In this document: in pieces, positions 44,384-53,007 of the stretch
Numbering within the stretch: position 1 is the first letter of the stretch
Layout: each line of letters opens with the position of its first letter
Assembly (NCBI RefSeq): GCF_008327685.1
Contig: NZ_BDDE01000022.1
Location: 177,048 to 241,047, forward strand
Length of the DNA: 64,000 nt
Direction of reading: 5' to 3'
Origin: Actinomadura sp. K4S16
GTDB lineage: Bacteria > Actinomycetota > Actinomycetes > Streptosporangiales > Streptosporangiaceae
The notes under the pieces: generated by a model
The model's database searches: none
Told to the model about the DNA's origin: nothing
Seen by the model: only the letters and a program-made list of their open reading frames with translations
Position numbers and translations under genes: made by a program

Positions 44384-45718
44384 TCATCGGGAGGCGGGCT
44401 GAACCACGACGCGTGCCCCGTTCTTGGGCGCGCAGGTCACATAGCGGATGACGCCGGGCTCGGGCTTCGGCGCGGTGGGGAGCACGGCCACCTTTTCGAG
44501 AACGGCGCCCAGAACGCGCTCCATCTCGATGGACGCCAGATTGGCGCCCACGCAGCGGTGCGGGCCCCAGCCGTAGGGCAGATACCGGTGGGCGGGAGGA
44601 GAGCCTTCGATGAACCGGTCGGGGAGGAACCGGTCGGGTTCGGGGTAATCGCCGGGGTCATGATGGATGAGCGTGGTCCCCGGCGTCACGAAGGTCCCGG
44701 CGGGGATGCGGAACCCCTTCAGCGTGATGTCCTCCATCACCATGGGCACGGGGCCGACCAGGACCGGGGGGTGCAGCCTCAATGACTCCTTGACGACGGC
44801 CTTGGTGTAGGCGTCGTCGCCGCGGGCGCGCTCGTCCCGTACGCGCTGCTGGACGCCGGGGTTGCGGGCGAGTTCGTGGAACGTCCACGAAAGCGCCGTG
44901 GACGTCGTCTCCAGGCCGGCGATGAGCACCGTGACGATGTGATCGCGGATCTCTTTGCGGCTGAGCCTGCCGCCTTGCTTGTCCGTCGCCGTGGCGAGCC
45001 GCGAGAGGATGTCGGTGCGCTCGGCCGCGTCCGCCGCCGCGCGCTGCCTGTCGATCATCTCGTGGACGAGTGAATCGACCCGGGCCCGGGCCCTGACGAA
45101 TCTGCCCCACGGGCTCCGCGGCCCGAGGTCACGGCGCAGCGCCGGTAGCGGGAGCACCAGGGTGCCGCTCTCCACCATGCGGGTGATCGCCTGCGCCAGT
45201 TCGGCGAGGCGAGGCGCGACGTCATCGCCGAAGGTCACCCGCAGCATCACATCCAGGGTCAGGTCCTGCATGTGCGAACGCAGTTCGAACGGCCGTCCCC
45301 GGGGCCACGAGTCGACCTGGCGTCGAGCGACCTCCTCGACGGCGGCGCCGGAGGCACGCGAGCGGTCACGGCCGAAGAACGGATTCAGCAGCTGACGGGA
45401 TCTGGCGTGCGCGTCCTCGTCGAGGGTGAAGGAGGAGTACGGGCCCACGATCGGCATCAGCTCGACCATGTTGATCTCGGATGCGTGAAAGATCTTCGGA
45501 TCGCCCGAGATGATCGCGCGCGTGGTCTCGGCGTCGGTGAAGAACACGACGGTGCCGAGCGTCGCGACCCGGAGGGTGAAGGTGTCCCCGTATCGGGCGC
45601 CGCAGCGGCGCAGCCAGCCTTCGGGGCGCGCCGCGTAGAGCAGAAGCTGGGCGACGGGCGGCAGGGCCGGGCCTGGTGGCAGGCCACGTCGCCGGGTGGT
45701 CGATCTGGTGGTGCCCAT
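44384..45718 (-). CDS. Cytochrome P450
   Basis: 444 residues from ATG 45718. LPPGPALPPVAQ opens the fold; the I-helix is IAGLETTSTALSWTF with Glu in place of the usual His, ExxR is KESLRLHP, and the heme loop is YGWGPHRCVGANLAS with Cys389. All core residues are present. Resembles CYP110/CYP4-like bacterial fatty-acid hydroxylases more than macrolide P450s. It follows the ECH genes in the operon and likely oxidises the branched acyl product. Confidence 0.9.
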   Translation of the reverse strand: MGTTRSTTRRRGLPPGPALPPVAQLLLYAARPEGWLRRCGARYGDTFTLRVATLGTVVFFTDAETTRAIISGDPKIFHASEINMVELMPIVGPYSSFTLDEDAHARSRQLLNPFFGRDRSRASGAAVEEVARRQVDSWPRGRPFELRSHMQDLTLDVMLRVTFGDDVAPRLAELAQAITRMVESGTLVLPLPALRRDLGPRSPWGRFVRARARVDSLVHEMIDRQRAAADAAERTDILSRLATATDKQGGRLSRKEIRDHIVTVLIAGLETTSTALSWTFHELARNPGVQQRVRDERARGDDAYTKAVVKESLRLHPPVLVGPVPMVMEDITLKGFRIPAGTFVTPGTTLIHHDPGDYPEPDRFLPDRFIEGSPPAHRYLPYGWGPHRCVGANLASIEMERVLGAVLEKVAVLPTAPKPEPGVIRYVTCAPKNGARVVVQPASR

Positions 45719-45777
45719 CTTGTCCTCTCCCTCGGCTGGCTGTGCATCGGCCTGGTGCGCGGTCCAAGACCCGGGGT

Positions 45778-46608
45778 TCATGGCGCCTGGGTCCTCCGGG
45801 CCCGTGCGGATCCACCGGAGGCGCCGGCTTGGAAAGCGGCGATGCGACGCCGCACGGAGGCATGCCCGAGCGAGGCGGCCAGCCTCTCCCGCGCGTACTC
45901 CAGCACTCGGTCGGGCGGGAGGGACGACGCGGTGTGGAACGCGGACTTCCCGAGGCGGACCGCCGTCGCGGGCTTCTGCGAGATCGTGGCGACCAGCTGG
46001 TCCATCTCGGTGTCGAGCTCGTCCGCGTCCACCACCCGAGAGACCATCCCGAGTTCGCGTGCCGCGGCGGCGTCGACCCATTCGGCGCTCAGCATCAGGT
46101 CCAGCGCATGCTTCGGCGAGCAGTGCGGCATGAGCAGGGCCGACACGATGAACGGCCAGAGCCCGACGTCGACCTCGGTCAGCCCGAACTGCGCCGTGTC
46201 GGCGCAGACGGCGATGTCGGCGGCGAGGACCAGGCCGACACCTCCGGCGAGGCAGAGGCCGTCCACACGGGCCAGGACCGGTACGGGACACCGCCGCATC
46301 GCCTCGACCAATGCCGGTAGCGCGCCGGCGAGCTCCTTCATGCCGCGGGGGGTCGTGAGCGTGTTCATCTCGCTCAGGTCGGCGCCCGCGGAGAACACCC
46401 GCCGGCTGGAGCTCTCCAGCACGACAACGCGAATCTCCTCGTCCACCGTGCGGGAGGCGGTTGGAAGGGCGAGCCGCAACGAACGCAGCACTCGGGTGGA
46501 CAATCGGTTGCGGTTCGCCTCGTCGTCGAGGACGAGATGCAGTGAGGTCCCGCGACGGTCCACCCTGACCGGGCCGGTCTCGTCCGGCGGAGGTACTGGA
46601 ACGCCCAT
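45778..46608 (-). CDS. Enoyl-CoA hydratase, probable ECH1 (dehydratase) of a beta-branching cassette
   Basis: 276 residues. ATG 46608 overlaps the previous stop by one base (TGATG). Crotonase fold: RVFSAGADLSEMN gives the first oxyanion-hole strand and LCLAGGVGLVLAADIAVCAD the second. In beta-branching pathways ECH1 dehydrates the HMG-like adduct made by the HCS enzyme. Assignment as ECH1 rests on elimination, because its neighbour carries the ECH2-like motif. Family certain; exact step inferred. Confidence 0.75.
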   Translation of the reverse strand: MGVPVPPPDETGPVRVDRRGTSLHLVLDDEANRNRLSTRVLRSLRLALPTASRTVDEEIRVVVLESSSRRVFSAGADLSEMNTLTTPRGMKELAGALPALVEAMRRCPVPVLARVDGLCLAGGVGLVLAADIAVCADTAQFGLTEVDVGLWPFIVSALLMPHCSPKHALDLMLSAEWVDAAAARELGMVSRVVDADELDTEMDQLVATISQKPATAVRLGKSAFHTASSLPPDRVLEYARERLAASLGHASVRRRIAAFQAGASGGSARARRTQAP

Positions 46609-47372
46609 CAACGATCACCGCCCACATACCGCTCTTCGATGCGGCGACGGGTCGTCGGCTGCGTGAGCAGTTCGCGGTGCATCGCGCTCTCCCGTCGCAG
46701 GGCCTCGCGGAGGCGGTTCCCGCGGTCGGCCGCGAGGTGCCGCTTGAGGAGGACCACGGCGTCCCTCGGCAGGTCAGCGATCTCCCGGGCCCGCCGCAGC
46801 GCGGTCGCGCGGACATCGGACCGTGGCACGACCGCGTACCCGATGGGGGCTCCAGAGGCGCGGATCTCCCGGCCTTTCACCAGCCGCCCGGTCAGCAGCA
46901 GCTCGCGTCCGAGCGGAACGCCGAACGCCTCCTCGGCGAGGACGGTCGATCCCATTCCCGGTGTGAAGCCGAGGTCGAGGAAGTTGGCGCCGTAGAGCGA
47001 CTCCTCGGCCAGAACGGCCAGGTCGCACCACAGGCCCAGCATCAGCCCGCCGCCGACGGCGTGGCCGGACATCACGGCGATCGTCGGCACGGGGACGTCC
47101 AGGAGCAACTGGCCGGCCTCCGCCATCAGCCGTTCGACGCGGCTGTCCGCATCGGACGAGAGCAGGAGATCGGCGGGCGCGCCGCCACTGAACTGCCGGC
47201 CTCCGCCCTCGACGAGCACCGCGTGCAGCCGTTCGTCCGCGATGACCTCCTGGACGGCCCCGCGGAGGAGCTCCAGTGCCTTCTCCTCGAAGTGCGGCCG
47301 TTCGTCGGTTCCGACCCGGAGGGAGCCGATGCCGGGGGCGACCTCGTCGAACCATGGAGTCGCCATGATCAT
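46608..47372 (-). CDS. Enoyl-CoA hydratase, probable ECH2 (decarboxylase, PksI-like)
   Basis: 254 residues; ATG 47372 overlaps the preceding SDR stop as ATGA (ATG 47366 also possible). The crotonase motifs are FSGGAPADLLL and HAVGGGLMLGLWCDLAVLAE, followed by ANFLDLGFTPGMGSTVLAEE. That NF-x-x-x-GFTPGMG block is typical of PksI/MupK-type decarboxylases of beta-branching cassettes. It would decarboxylate the glutaconyl-like intermediate to leave a beta-methyl branch. Coupled to genes on both sides. Confidence 0.8.
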   Translation of the reverse strand: MIMATPWFDEVAPGIGSLRVGTDERPHFEEKALELLRGAVQEVIADERLHAVLVEGGGRQFSGGAPADLLLSSDADSRVERLMAEAGQLLLDVPVPTIAVMSGHAVGGGLMLGLWCDLAVLAEESLYGANFLDLGFTPGMGSTVLAEEAFGVPLGRELLLTGRLVKGREIRASGAPIGYAVVPRSDVRATALRRAREIADLPRDAVVLLKRHLAADRGNRLREALRRESAMHRELLTQPTTRRRIEERYVGGDR

Positions 47373-48157
47373 CCCGGGAAGTTCGCGTCGACGATTCCAC
47401 CGGAGGCGTACACGGTCGCCCCGTTCATGGCGCGGCCGGCGCCGCCGGCGAAGAGCAGCACCGCCGACGCGACCTCCGCCGCAGTACCGGCTCGGGACAG
47501 GGGGTTGCTGAGCACGGCCTTTCGGAAACGCTCGGGCATGTGCTGGGACAGTGCAGTTTCGACGAAGCCGGACACCACGAGATTCGCCCTGATGCCGCGC
47601 GCGCCGTACTCCTCGGCGATCGCGCGCGTCAGGCCGCGCAGACCGCCCTTGCTGGTGGAATACGCGGTCTGGGACGGTGCTCCACGGTCGAAGATGGACC
47701 CGATGTTGACGATCACGCCGCGGGTGTCGCGGTGCAGGAACTCGCGAAGGACCCGGCGCGACATGAGGAACGGTCCAGTCAGGTTGACGGCGAGGACCGC
47801 CGCGAACTCGGCGACCGGCATCTGCAGCAGCAGCGCGTCCTTGTCGATCGCCGCGTTGTTCACCAGGACGTCGACCGTGCCCCATGCCTCCAGAGCCGCC
47901 TCGACGAACGCGTCCACGTCGGCGCTGCGGGACACGTCCGCCGCCATCGGGAGCACGCATCCTGCTCCGCCGAGCCGCTCGGCTTCGGCTCGCACCTCCT
48001 GCGCCGCCTCGCCGACCGATCTCGCGCAGAAGGCGACCCGTGCGCCTCGCGCGACGGCGCCCAGCACGAGGGATCTGCCGATGCCCCGGCTTCCGCCGGT
48101 CACGAGGACGACCTTGCCGTCAAGGTCCCGCGGCCCGGTGGGGGTTCCGTCGTTCAT
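47369..48157 (-). CDS. SDR-family ketoreductase (FabG-like)
   Basis: 262 residues from ATG 48157. TGGSRGIGRSLVLGAVARG binds NADP; VLVNNAAI, catalytic Ser in VNIGSIFDRG and YSTSKGGL are present, and the C-terminal GGIVDANFPG is complete. A functional 3-oxoacyl reductase, sitting between HCS and ECH2. Reducing the beta-keto group competes with beta-branching at the same carbon, so it may act on a different cycle of chain growth. Confidence 0.85.
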   Translation of the reverse strand: MNDGTPTGPRDLDGKVVLVTGGSRGIGRSLVLGAVARGARVAFCARSVGEAAQEVRAEAERLGGAGCVLPMAADVSRSADVDAFVEAALEAWGTVDVLVNNAAIDKDALLLQMPVAEFAAVLAVNLTGPFLMSRRVLREFLHRDTRGVIVNIGSIFDRGAPSQTAYSTSKGGLRGLTRAIAEEYGARGIRANLVVSGFVETALSQHMPERFRKAVLSNPLSRAGTAAEVASAVLLFAGGAGRAMNGATVYASGGIVDANFPG

Positions 48158-48196
48158 GTCGGCCTCACCCCGCGCGCACCGGCGTCGGCGGTCCGG

Positions 48197-49405
48197 TCAG
48201 CTCCATTGGTAGCTGCGCTGGTAGCCCTTGACTCCGGACAGGACGAGTGCGTTCCGGCCCGCATAACTCTCCTCGAAATGGTTGGCGATGGCTCCGGTGT
48301 CCGGTTCGAATTCCGCCGCGGTGAGGCTCTGCTCAAGGTCCTCGACCAGGCGCTCGTAGGTGCGGACGTCGACCCGGCGGCGGGCCATGAGAGCGGAGGG
48401 GATGTCGTGCCGGGCGAGACGCGCCCGGGCTTCCGATCGCAGGACGCCGCTGAAGAAGGCCGCGCTCGATCCCGAGCCGTACGAGTACAACCCGACCCGC
48501 CGCCCGGTGTCCGCGTCGGGCGCACCGTCGATCAGACCGGCGAGCGCGACGAAGAGACACCCCGAGAAGGTGTTTCCGATCTTCTGGCAGTACCTCAGCG
48601 AGGGCGCCACCTTGCGCTCGAACTGCTCGGCCGGAGGCACGTCGGCGGAACTCTCCTCGGCGAACAGCAGGTGCGCCTGCCGGACGAGGGGGGCCAACGG
48701 CGTGTGGCAGGCGAGGTGATCGAGATCGTCGTAGGCCGCCGCTCCGTCCTGGCACCGGTAGTCGGACCAGGCGATCTCCGCCAGATCGAGGTACGCCGAC
48801 AAGGACAGTTCCGAGTCGACGACGGTGTGGGTGTGCGTAGGCCGGGCGACGTCGTACACCTCCTTGCTCGCAAATCCCCTGGCAGCGTCCAGCCCGAGGA
48901 CCCGCGGCTCCGTGGAGACCACCATCGCCGTGGCGCCCATGCCCTCGGCGGACTCCGCCGCGTGCCCGAAGAGCCGCCGGGAGAGGTCGGTCGTCACCAC
49001 GAGCGCTTTGGCGTCCGGGTTCGCGCGGACCCAGTCGGCCGCGAGCAGCAGCGCCGCGGTGCCGCCGAAGCAGGCGTGCTTGATCTCCGAGTGAACACAC
49101 CGTCCGGGCAGGCCGAGGAACTCGTGCACATAGGAGCTGAGCGGCTTCGAGTAGTCCAGGCCGGACTCGGAAGCGACGAGGAGCAGGCCGAACTCCGCGG
49201 CGCCGTGCTCGTCGACGAGCGGTCGCGCCGCGTTGACCGCCAGTGTGACCGGGTCCTCGTAGGGCGGCACGAGGGAGCGGCTTTCGAGACGCCATTGGGC
49301 GAGCCGCTTTGGGGGGGTGCCGCGCACGGCGGCGATGTCCTCCGCGTGGATTACCAGCGTGCTGCCGTAGACGTTCAGGTCGTCAATCCCGATGTCGACT
49401 TGCAT
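48197..49405 (-). CDS. HMG-CoA synthase-like enzyme (HCS) for polyketide beta-branching
   Basis: 402 residues from ATG 49405 (AGGAG eight bases upstream), overlapping the previous gene by 31 bp. It starts VDIGIDDLNVYGSTLVI. Catalytic Glu lies in VASESGLDYSKPLSSYVHEF, Cys112 in EIKHACFGGTAALLLAA and the His region in LACHTPLAPLVRQAH; GNTFSGCLFVALAGL is also conserved. All three HMG-CoA-synthase residues are therefore kept. PksG/BaeG-type enzymes add an acetyl-ACP carbanion to a beta-ketoacyl-ACP. The adjacent ACP, KS, AT and two ECH genes make this a cassette enzyme and not part of a mevalonate pathway, of which nothing else is present. Confidence 0.9.
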   Translation of the reverse strand: MQVDIGIDDLNVYGSTLVIHAEDIAAVRGTPPKRLAQWRLESRSLVPPYEDPVTLAVNAARPLVDEHGAAEFGLLLVASESGLDYSKPLSSYVHEFLGLPGRCVHSEIKHACFGGTAALLLAADWVRANPDAKALVVTTDLSRRLFGHAAESAEGMGATAMVVSTEPRVLGLDAARGFASKEVYDVARPTHTHTVVDSELSLSAYLDLAEIAWSDYRCQDGAAAYDDLDHLACHTPLAPLVRQAHLLFAEESSADVPPAEQFERKVAPSLRYCQKIGNTFSGCLFVALAGLIDGAPDADTGRRVGLYSYGSGSSAAFFSGVLRSEARARLARHDIPSALMARRRVDVRTYERLVEDLEQSLTAAEFEPDTGAIANHFEESYAGRNALVLSGVKGYQRSYQWS

Positions 49406-50097
49406 CGTGCTCGCTCCTGGTTGAAGAGACCTGTCGTTCCGGAACGGATGGTCAGGTGGAGCTCGTCGCCGGTGACGATCGACGCGTCCTGCGAGGCGAG
49501 GTAGACGACCGCCGCCGCGACGTCCTCGGGGGCGCCGCCCGCCCCAGTGGTGTCGCCGCAGACCACGACGAGGCTGCACGCCACACCGCGGCTGCCGTAC
49601 TCCTTGGCGACACAGCGGCTCATCGACGACAACGCCGACCGCACGACCGACGCCACGCCGCGATCGGGGACGCACTCGGTCATGTCGATGACGTTCACGA
49701 TCCGACCGCCGTCGCCGCAGATGAACTCTCCGACCGCGCGCTGGATCACCAGGAACGATGTATGCAGTGACGAGATCAGTGCATCCTTCCAGTCGTCTTC
49801 CGGGAGGTCGGCGGGACCGTGGCCCCCGTCGCCGGGGCGAACGACGTTGACCAGGCGGCTCAGCGGCATGCGGTCGGACGCCAGCTCGAAGAGCCGGTCG
49901 ACCACGAGTTCGTCCGCCAGATCGGCGGCCAGTGGCGAGTCCGCGTTCTCGTCCGGCCTTCCTTCCGCAGTCACGCCCGGCCGATGCGTGCAGGCGAGGA
50001 CATCTCCACCGGCGCTGCGTGCGGCGGTGACCACGGCCCGAGCGATCGGCAGCTCGGCTCCGGACACGATGAGTCCCTGGAGAGCGAGGATGCCCAT
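49375..50097 (-). CDS. Degenerate SDR-like protein
   Basis: 240 residues from ATG 50097, two bases after the AT stop codon. The fold is SDR-like (LIVSGAELPIARAVVTAARS, RIVNVIDMTECVP, YLASQDASIVTGDELHL). The glycine-rich cofactor motif is altered, and the expected Tyr-x3-Lys reads VVRSA, so both catalytic residues are missing. It is probably a non-catalytic or structural relative retained within a tightly packed operon. Partner binding or scaffolding is a guess. Confidence 0.7.
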   Translation of the reverse strand: MGILALQGLIVSGAELPIARAVVTAARSAGGDVLACTHRPGVTAEGRPDENADSPLAADLADELVVDRLFELASDRMPLSRLVNVVRPGDGGHGPADLPEDDWKDALISSLHTSFLVIQRAVGEFICGDGGRIVNVIDMTECVPDRGVASVVRSALSSMSRCVAKEYGSRGVACSLVVVCGDTTGAGGAPEDVAAAVVYLASQDASIVTGDELHLTIRSGTTGLFNQERARCKSTSGLTT

Positions 50098-50099
50098 GG

Positions 50100-51041
50100 C
50101 TAGTGGCCACCCCCGCTGCTGGGAGCGCGTTCCTGCATGTAACGGTCGAAGGAGACCGCTCGCACACCCGGAGCCGTTTTGCCGATCATCTTGAGCAGGC
50201 TGTGGCCGGGGCCGCATGTGACGATCTCGCCGACGACACCGGACGCGGCGACCAGTTCCAGGCTCTCGCGGAACCGCACCCGGGCCACGATGTGCTCGGA
50301 GAGCAACGAGGGGATGTCGTCGCCGGCCCTGAGCGGGCGTGCCGTCACGTTGTCGACCACACTGATCGCGGGGGTGCGGAACGTGACATCGCCCAGTGCG
50401 GTCGCGAACGCGTTCTTGGCGTCCGTCAGCAGTTCGCAGTGGAAGGGCGCGCTGACCGGGAGTTCCACGGTGACCGCTCCCTCGTCCTGGCATGCGGTGA
50501 CGACGGCCTCGACCGCGGCGGACGTGCCCGAGACGACGGTCCGCCCGGGGGCGTTGTCGCACGCGACGCCGACCACACCGAGATGGCGCGGCTCCTGGCA
50601 GGCGTCGAGCACCTCGGACAGCTCGATCCCGCTGACGGCGACCATCGCGCCTACGCCGTCAGGAACCGCCGCCTGCATGAGCTCGCCGCGGCGGGCGGCC
50701 AGCCGGACCGCGTCCGCGAAGTCCACGGCGTCGGCGATGACGAGGGCCGCGTACTGCCCGATGCTGTGTCCCGCGAGGTATGCGGGCAGCACGCCGAGGG
50801 ACAGCAGGTGCCGGGCGTGCGCGACTCCGATGGTGACCAGGACCGGCTGGGCGACCGCGGTCTGGCGCAGCTCGTCCGGTGTCCCCTCGAAGACGACCTT
50901 CGACAGCGGAAAGCCGAGCGCGGCGTCGGCCTCGTCCAGAACCTCACCGCAGACCGGGCAGTCGCGGTCGAGCGCCGCGGGGATGCCGGCGGCGTCGCCA
51001 CCCTGGCCTTCGAACACCAAGGCCGTCCGGTCGCCGCTCAT
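50100..51041 (-). CDS. Discrete acyltransferase (FabD-like AT)
   Basis: 313 residues. ATG 51041 overlaps the KS stop as ATGA. Visible motifs are ALVFEGQGGDAAGIP, the nucleophile in GHSIGQYAALVIA, NAPGRTVVSG and VSAPFHCELL. It loads an extender, most likely malonyl, onto the ACP encoded three genes up. It belongs to the ACP-KS-AT trio that either extends the chain or supplies the acetyl donor for HCS. Confidence 0.85.
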   Translation of the reverse strand: MSGDRTALVFEGQGGDAAGIPAALDRDCPVCGEVLDEADAALGFPLSKVVFEGTPDELRQTAVAQPVLVTIGVAHARHLLSLGVLPAYLAGHSIGQYAALVIADAVDFADAVRLAARRGELMQAAVPDGVGAMVAVSGIELSEVLDACQEPRHLGVVGVACDNAPGRTVVSGTSAAVEAVVTACQDEGAVTVELPVSAPFHCELLTDAKNAFATALGDVTFRTPAISVVDNVTARPLRAGDDIPSLLSEHIVARVRFRESLELVAASGVVGEIVTCGPGHSLLKMIGKTAPGVRAVSFDRYMQERAPSSGGGH

Positions 51042-52345
51042 GACACCGCCCCCACGGCCACCGAGGAGTTCATGCCACCGAATCCGAAGGAGTTGGAGAG
51101 GGCGACCCCCATCCGGTGCTCCCGGGCCTCGTTGGGCACGAAGTCCAGGTCCAGTGACTCGTCCTGCTTCTCCTGGTTGATCGTCGGATGGACGACGCCG
51201 TGCCGCAGCTGCAGCACGGTGGCGACGAACTCGACGACACCGGAGGCGCTGAGGCAGTGACCGGTCATCGACTTCGTGGAGTTGACCGGTATCTCGGTCG
51301 CCCGCGCGCCGAGGACGGCCTTGATGGCCGCGACCTCCGTCGCGTCGCCCAGCGGGGTGGACGTCGCGTGGGCGTTGACGTAGTCCACCTCGTCCGGTGC
51401 TATGCCCGCGGTCGCGAGCGCCCCGAGCATGGCACGTTCCTGTCCGTTCTGATCGGGTTTGGTCAGCCGGTGCGCGTTTGAGGTGCACGCGCCGCCCAGC
51501 AGCGTCGCGAGGGGTGCCACGCCACGCCGGCGTGCACTGGCGGCCGACTCCAGCACCACGGCGGCGCCCCCTTCGCTCGGCACGAAACCGGCGCGGAGCG
51601 CGTCGAACGGCCGCGAGGCCCGTTCCGGCTCGTCGTCGAACGTTCCAGTGCAGAGCGCGTCGATCATCGCCAGTCCTTGGAGCACCAGCGAGTCCTGCGC
51701 CACGGGCGCGCCGGTGACCAGCACCACGTCCGCCGCCCCGGCACGGATGAGCCCGAGCGCGGTGATGATCGCTATATTGCCGCTCGCACAGGCGGCTCCG
51801 ACCATGAAGCTTGGGCCCCGGATTCCCAGAAGTTCGCAGGTGACGCCAACGACGTCGGTGTCAAGATGGTGCACCCCGAACAATGGCTCGATGTATTCGG
51901 GATCCTCTTCGAAGGTCTTGAGGTTCTCCGAGATGTAGGCGTGTCCGAGATTATGGCCGGCGCAGACATGCGCACATCGCGCTGCCGGGGCAGGCGATTC
52001 GTGCAGCCCGGCCTCGATCCACGCCTGCATCGCCGCGGCGGCCGTCAGCACCCCGGACAGCGGCGTCGCACGCAGCAGCTTCTTCGCCTTGCGCACGAGG
52101 TCAACCGGGTAGCCCGCGCCGACCTCCGCCAGATGACCGGAAAGGTGGAAATCGCTGAGGTCACCGCCGATTTTGGAGTCAATCCTCGGGTCTTTGTCCA
52201 GCCAGTGGCGAATCCCGGAGCGTCCGTTGACGAGTCCGCTCCAGAAAGACGCGGTGTCAAGCCCGAGGCCGGTGATCACACCGCATCCGGTGATGGCGGC
52301 ACCGGATTGCGGTACTACGGACGGTTGCCCTGTGCGGGACGGCAT
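51038..52345 (-). CDS. Discrete beta-ketoacyl synthase (KAS II/FabF-like)
   Basis: 435 residues from ATG 52345 (GGAGG five bases upstream). The nucleophile Cys186 lies in VGAACASGNIAII, His326 in NAHATSTPLGD and His363 in STKSMTGHCLSASG, so the Cys-His-His triad is complete. In many beta-branching cassettes the free KS is a decarboxylase with Ser in place of Cys; here Cys is kept, so true condensation is chemically possible. It lies between ACP and AT and is coupled to AT. Confidence 0.9.
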   Translation of the reverse strand: MPSRTGQPSVVPQSGAAITGCGVITGLGLDTASFWSGLVNGRSGIRHWLDKDPRIDSKIGGDLSDFHLSGHLAEVGAGYPVDLVRKAKKLLRATPLSGVLTAAAAMQAWIEAGLHESPAPAARCAHVCAGHNLGHAYISENLKTFEEDPEYIEPLFGVHHLDTDVVGVTCELLGIRGPSFMVGAACASGNIAIITALGLIRAGAADVVLVTGAPVAQDSLVLQGLAMIDALCTGTFDDEPERASRPFDALRAGFVPSEGGAAVVLESAASARRRGVAPLATLLGGACTSNAHRLTKPDQNGQERAMLGALATAGIAPDEVDYVNAHATSTPLGDATEVAAIKAVLGARATEIPVNSTKSMTGHCLSASGVVEFVATVLQLRHGVVHPTINQEKQDESLDLDFVPNEAREHRMGVALSNSFGFGGMNSSVAVGAVS

Positions 52346-52356
52346 GCGGTCCTCCG

Positions 52357-52608
52357 TCAGTCCTTGTGGGCGGCCTTTTCGAAGAGCGTGACCAGCTCGC
52401 CGATGCTGTCGATCTTGGAGACCTCGGTGCGCGGCACCTTGACATTGAGTTGCTTCATGGTGCGCGAGGCGACCTCGATGAGCTCTAGTGAGTCGGTTCC
52501 GTACTCCGACAGGCTCGCGTCCTCGGATATCTCCTTCCCCCGAGTCTCTTCCGAGATCAGCTGAAGATTGTCCTTCAGTGTTTCGAAGATTTTGTCTCGC
52601 GTGAGCAT
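52357..52608 (-). CDS. Acyl carrier protein
   Basis: 83 residues, first gene of the ACP-KS-AT-SDR-HCS-SDR-ECH2-ECH1-P450-permease operon. The phosphopantetheine serine is Ser40 in EYGTDSLELIEVAS. It is acidic, four-helix and of normal length. It carries either the growing chain or the acetyl/malonyl donor for HCS. AAGGG precedes the ATG. Confidence 0.95.
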   Translation of the reverse strand: MLTRDKIFETLKDNLQLISEETRGKEISEDASLSEYGTDSLELIEVASRTMKQLNVKVPRTEVSKIDSIGELVTLFEKAAHKD

Positions 52609-53007
52609 CCGAGTCCCTTCGCTCGTCGCTGTGAACGGTCTTTATTGATCATTCATGTGGAGGCTAACACGGTGATTGGAACGAGTCATCGGCTCGCGTC
52701 CCGCACGAGCCGGTTCGGGTAAGCGGCCTTGACAGGAGGCGGCCCGGATCCAGGGAAAGCATTCACCGCCCCCAGGGTGATGCGGTGTGAGGGTGAATGA
52801 ATAGGCGTCCGCGCATGTCGCGCATTGTGTCGTGGCTCTTCCGCTGAGTACCCGCGAGGCAGCGGGAATTGAGCGCAGCCGGCAGGCCGCCGCGTCAGGG
52901 GCGGACGGGCGGAAACGCGTGCCTACGGGCCGGCGGTCGCCCGGCGGCGTGTCCCGCGACCGTAAGGATCTCTCAGGACCGCCCGTGTGACGCAGACCCC
53001 GGTGTTC
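52609..53007. other. Intergenic region upstream of the ACP operon
   Basis: About 400 bp between the ACP start and the end of a minus-strand transporter gene. It should carry the main promoter of the ten-gene operon. The notable element is the inverted repeat at 52760-52799. No ribosome-site-preceded gene is visible on either strand. Confidence 0.5.
52760..52799. promoter_or_regulatory. 8-bp inverted repeat CATTCACC-N24-GGTGAATG
   Basis: Perfect arms separated by 24 bp, about 150 bp upstream of the ACP start codon and 210 bp beyond the transporter stop codon. It could be an operator of the ACP operon or part of a transcription terminator. The loop is long for a terminator, which favours the operator reading. 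Confidence 0.35.

Noticed and set aside
48197..49405. HMG-CoA synthase of a mevalonate pathway
   Set aside because: No HMG-CoA reductase, mevalonate kinases or isoprenoid enzymes are nearby, whereas ACP, KS, AT and two ECH genes are.
47540..49504. Long plus-strand frame opposite the SDR and HCS genes
   Set aside because: An antisense shadow; the minus-strand genes have clear catalytic motifs and overlapping start/stop codons.
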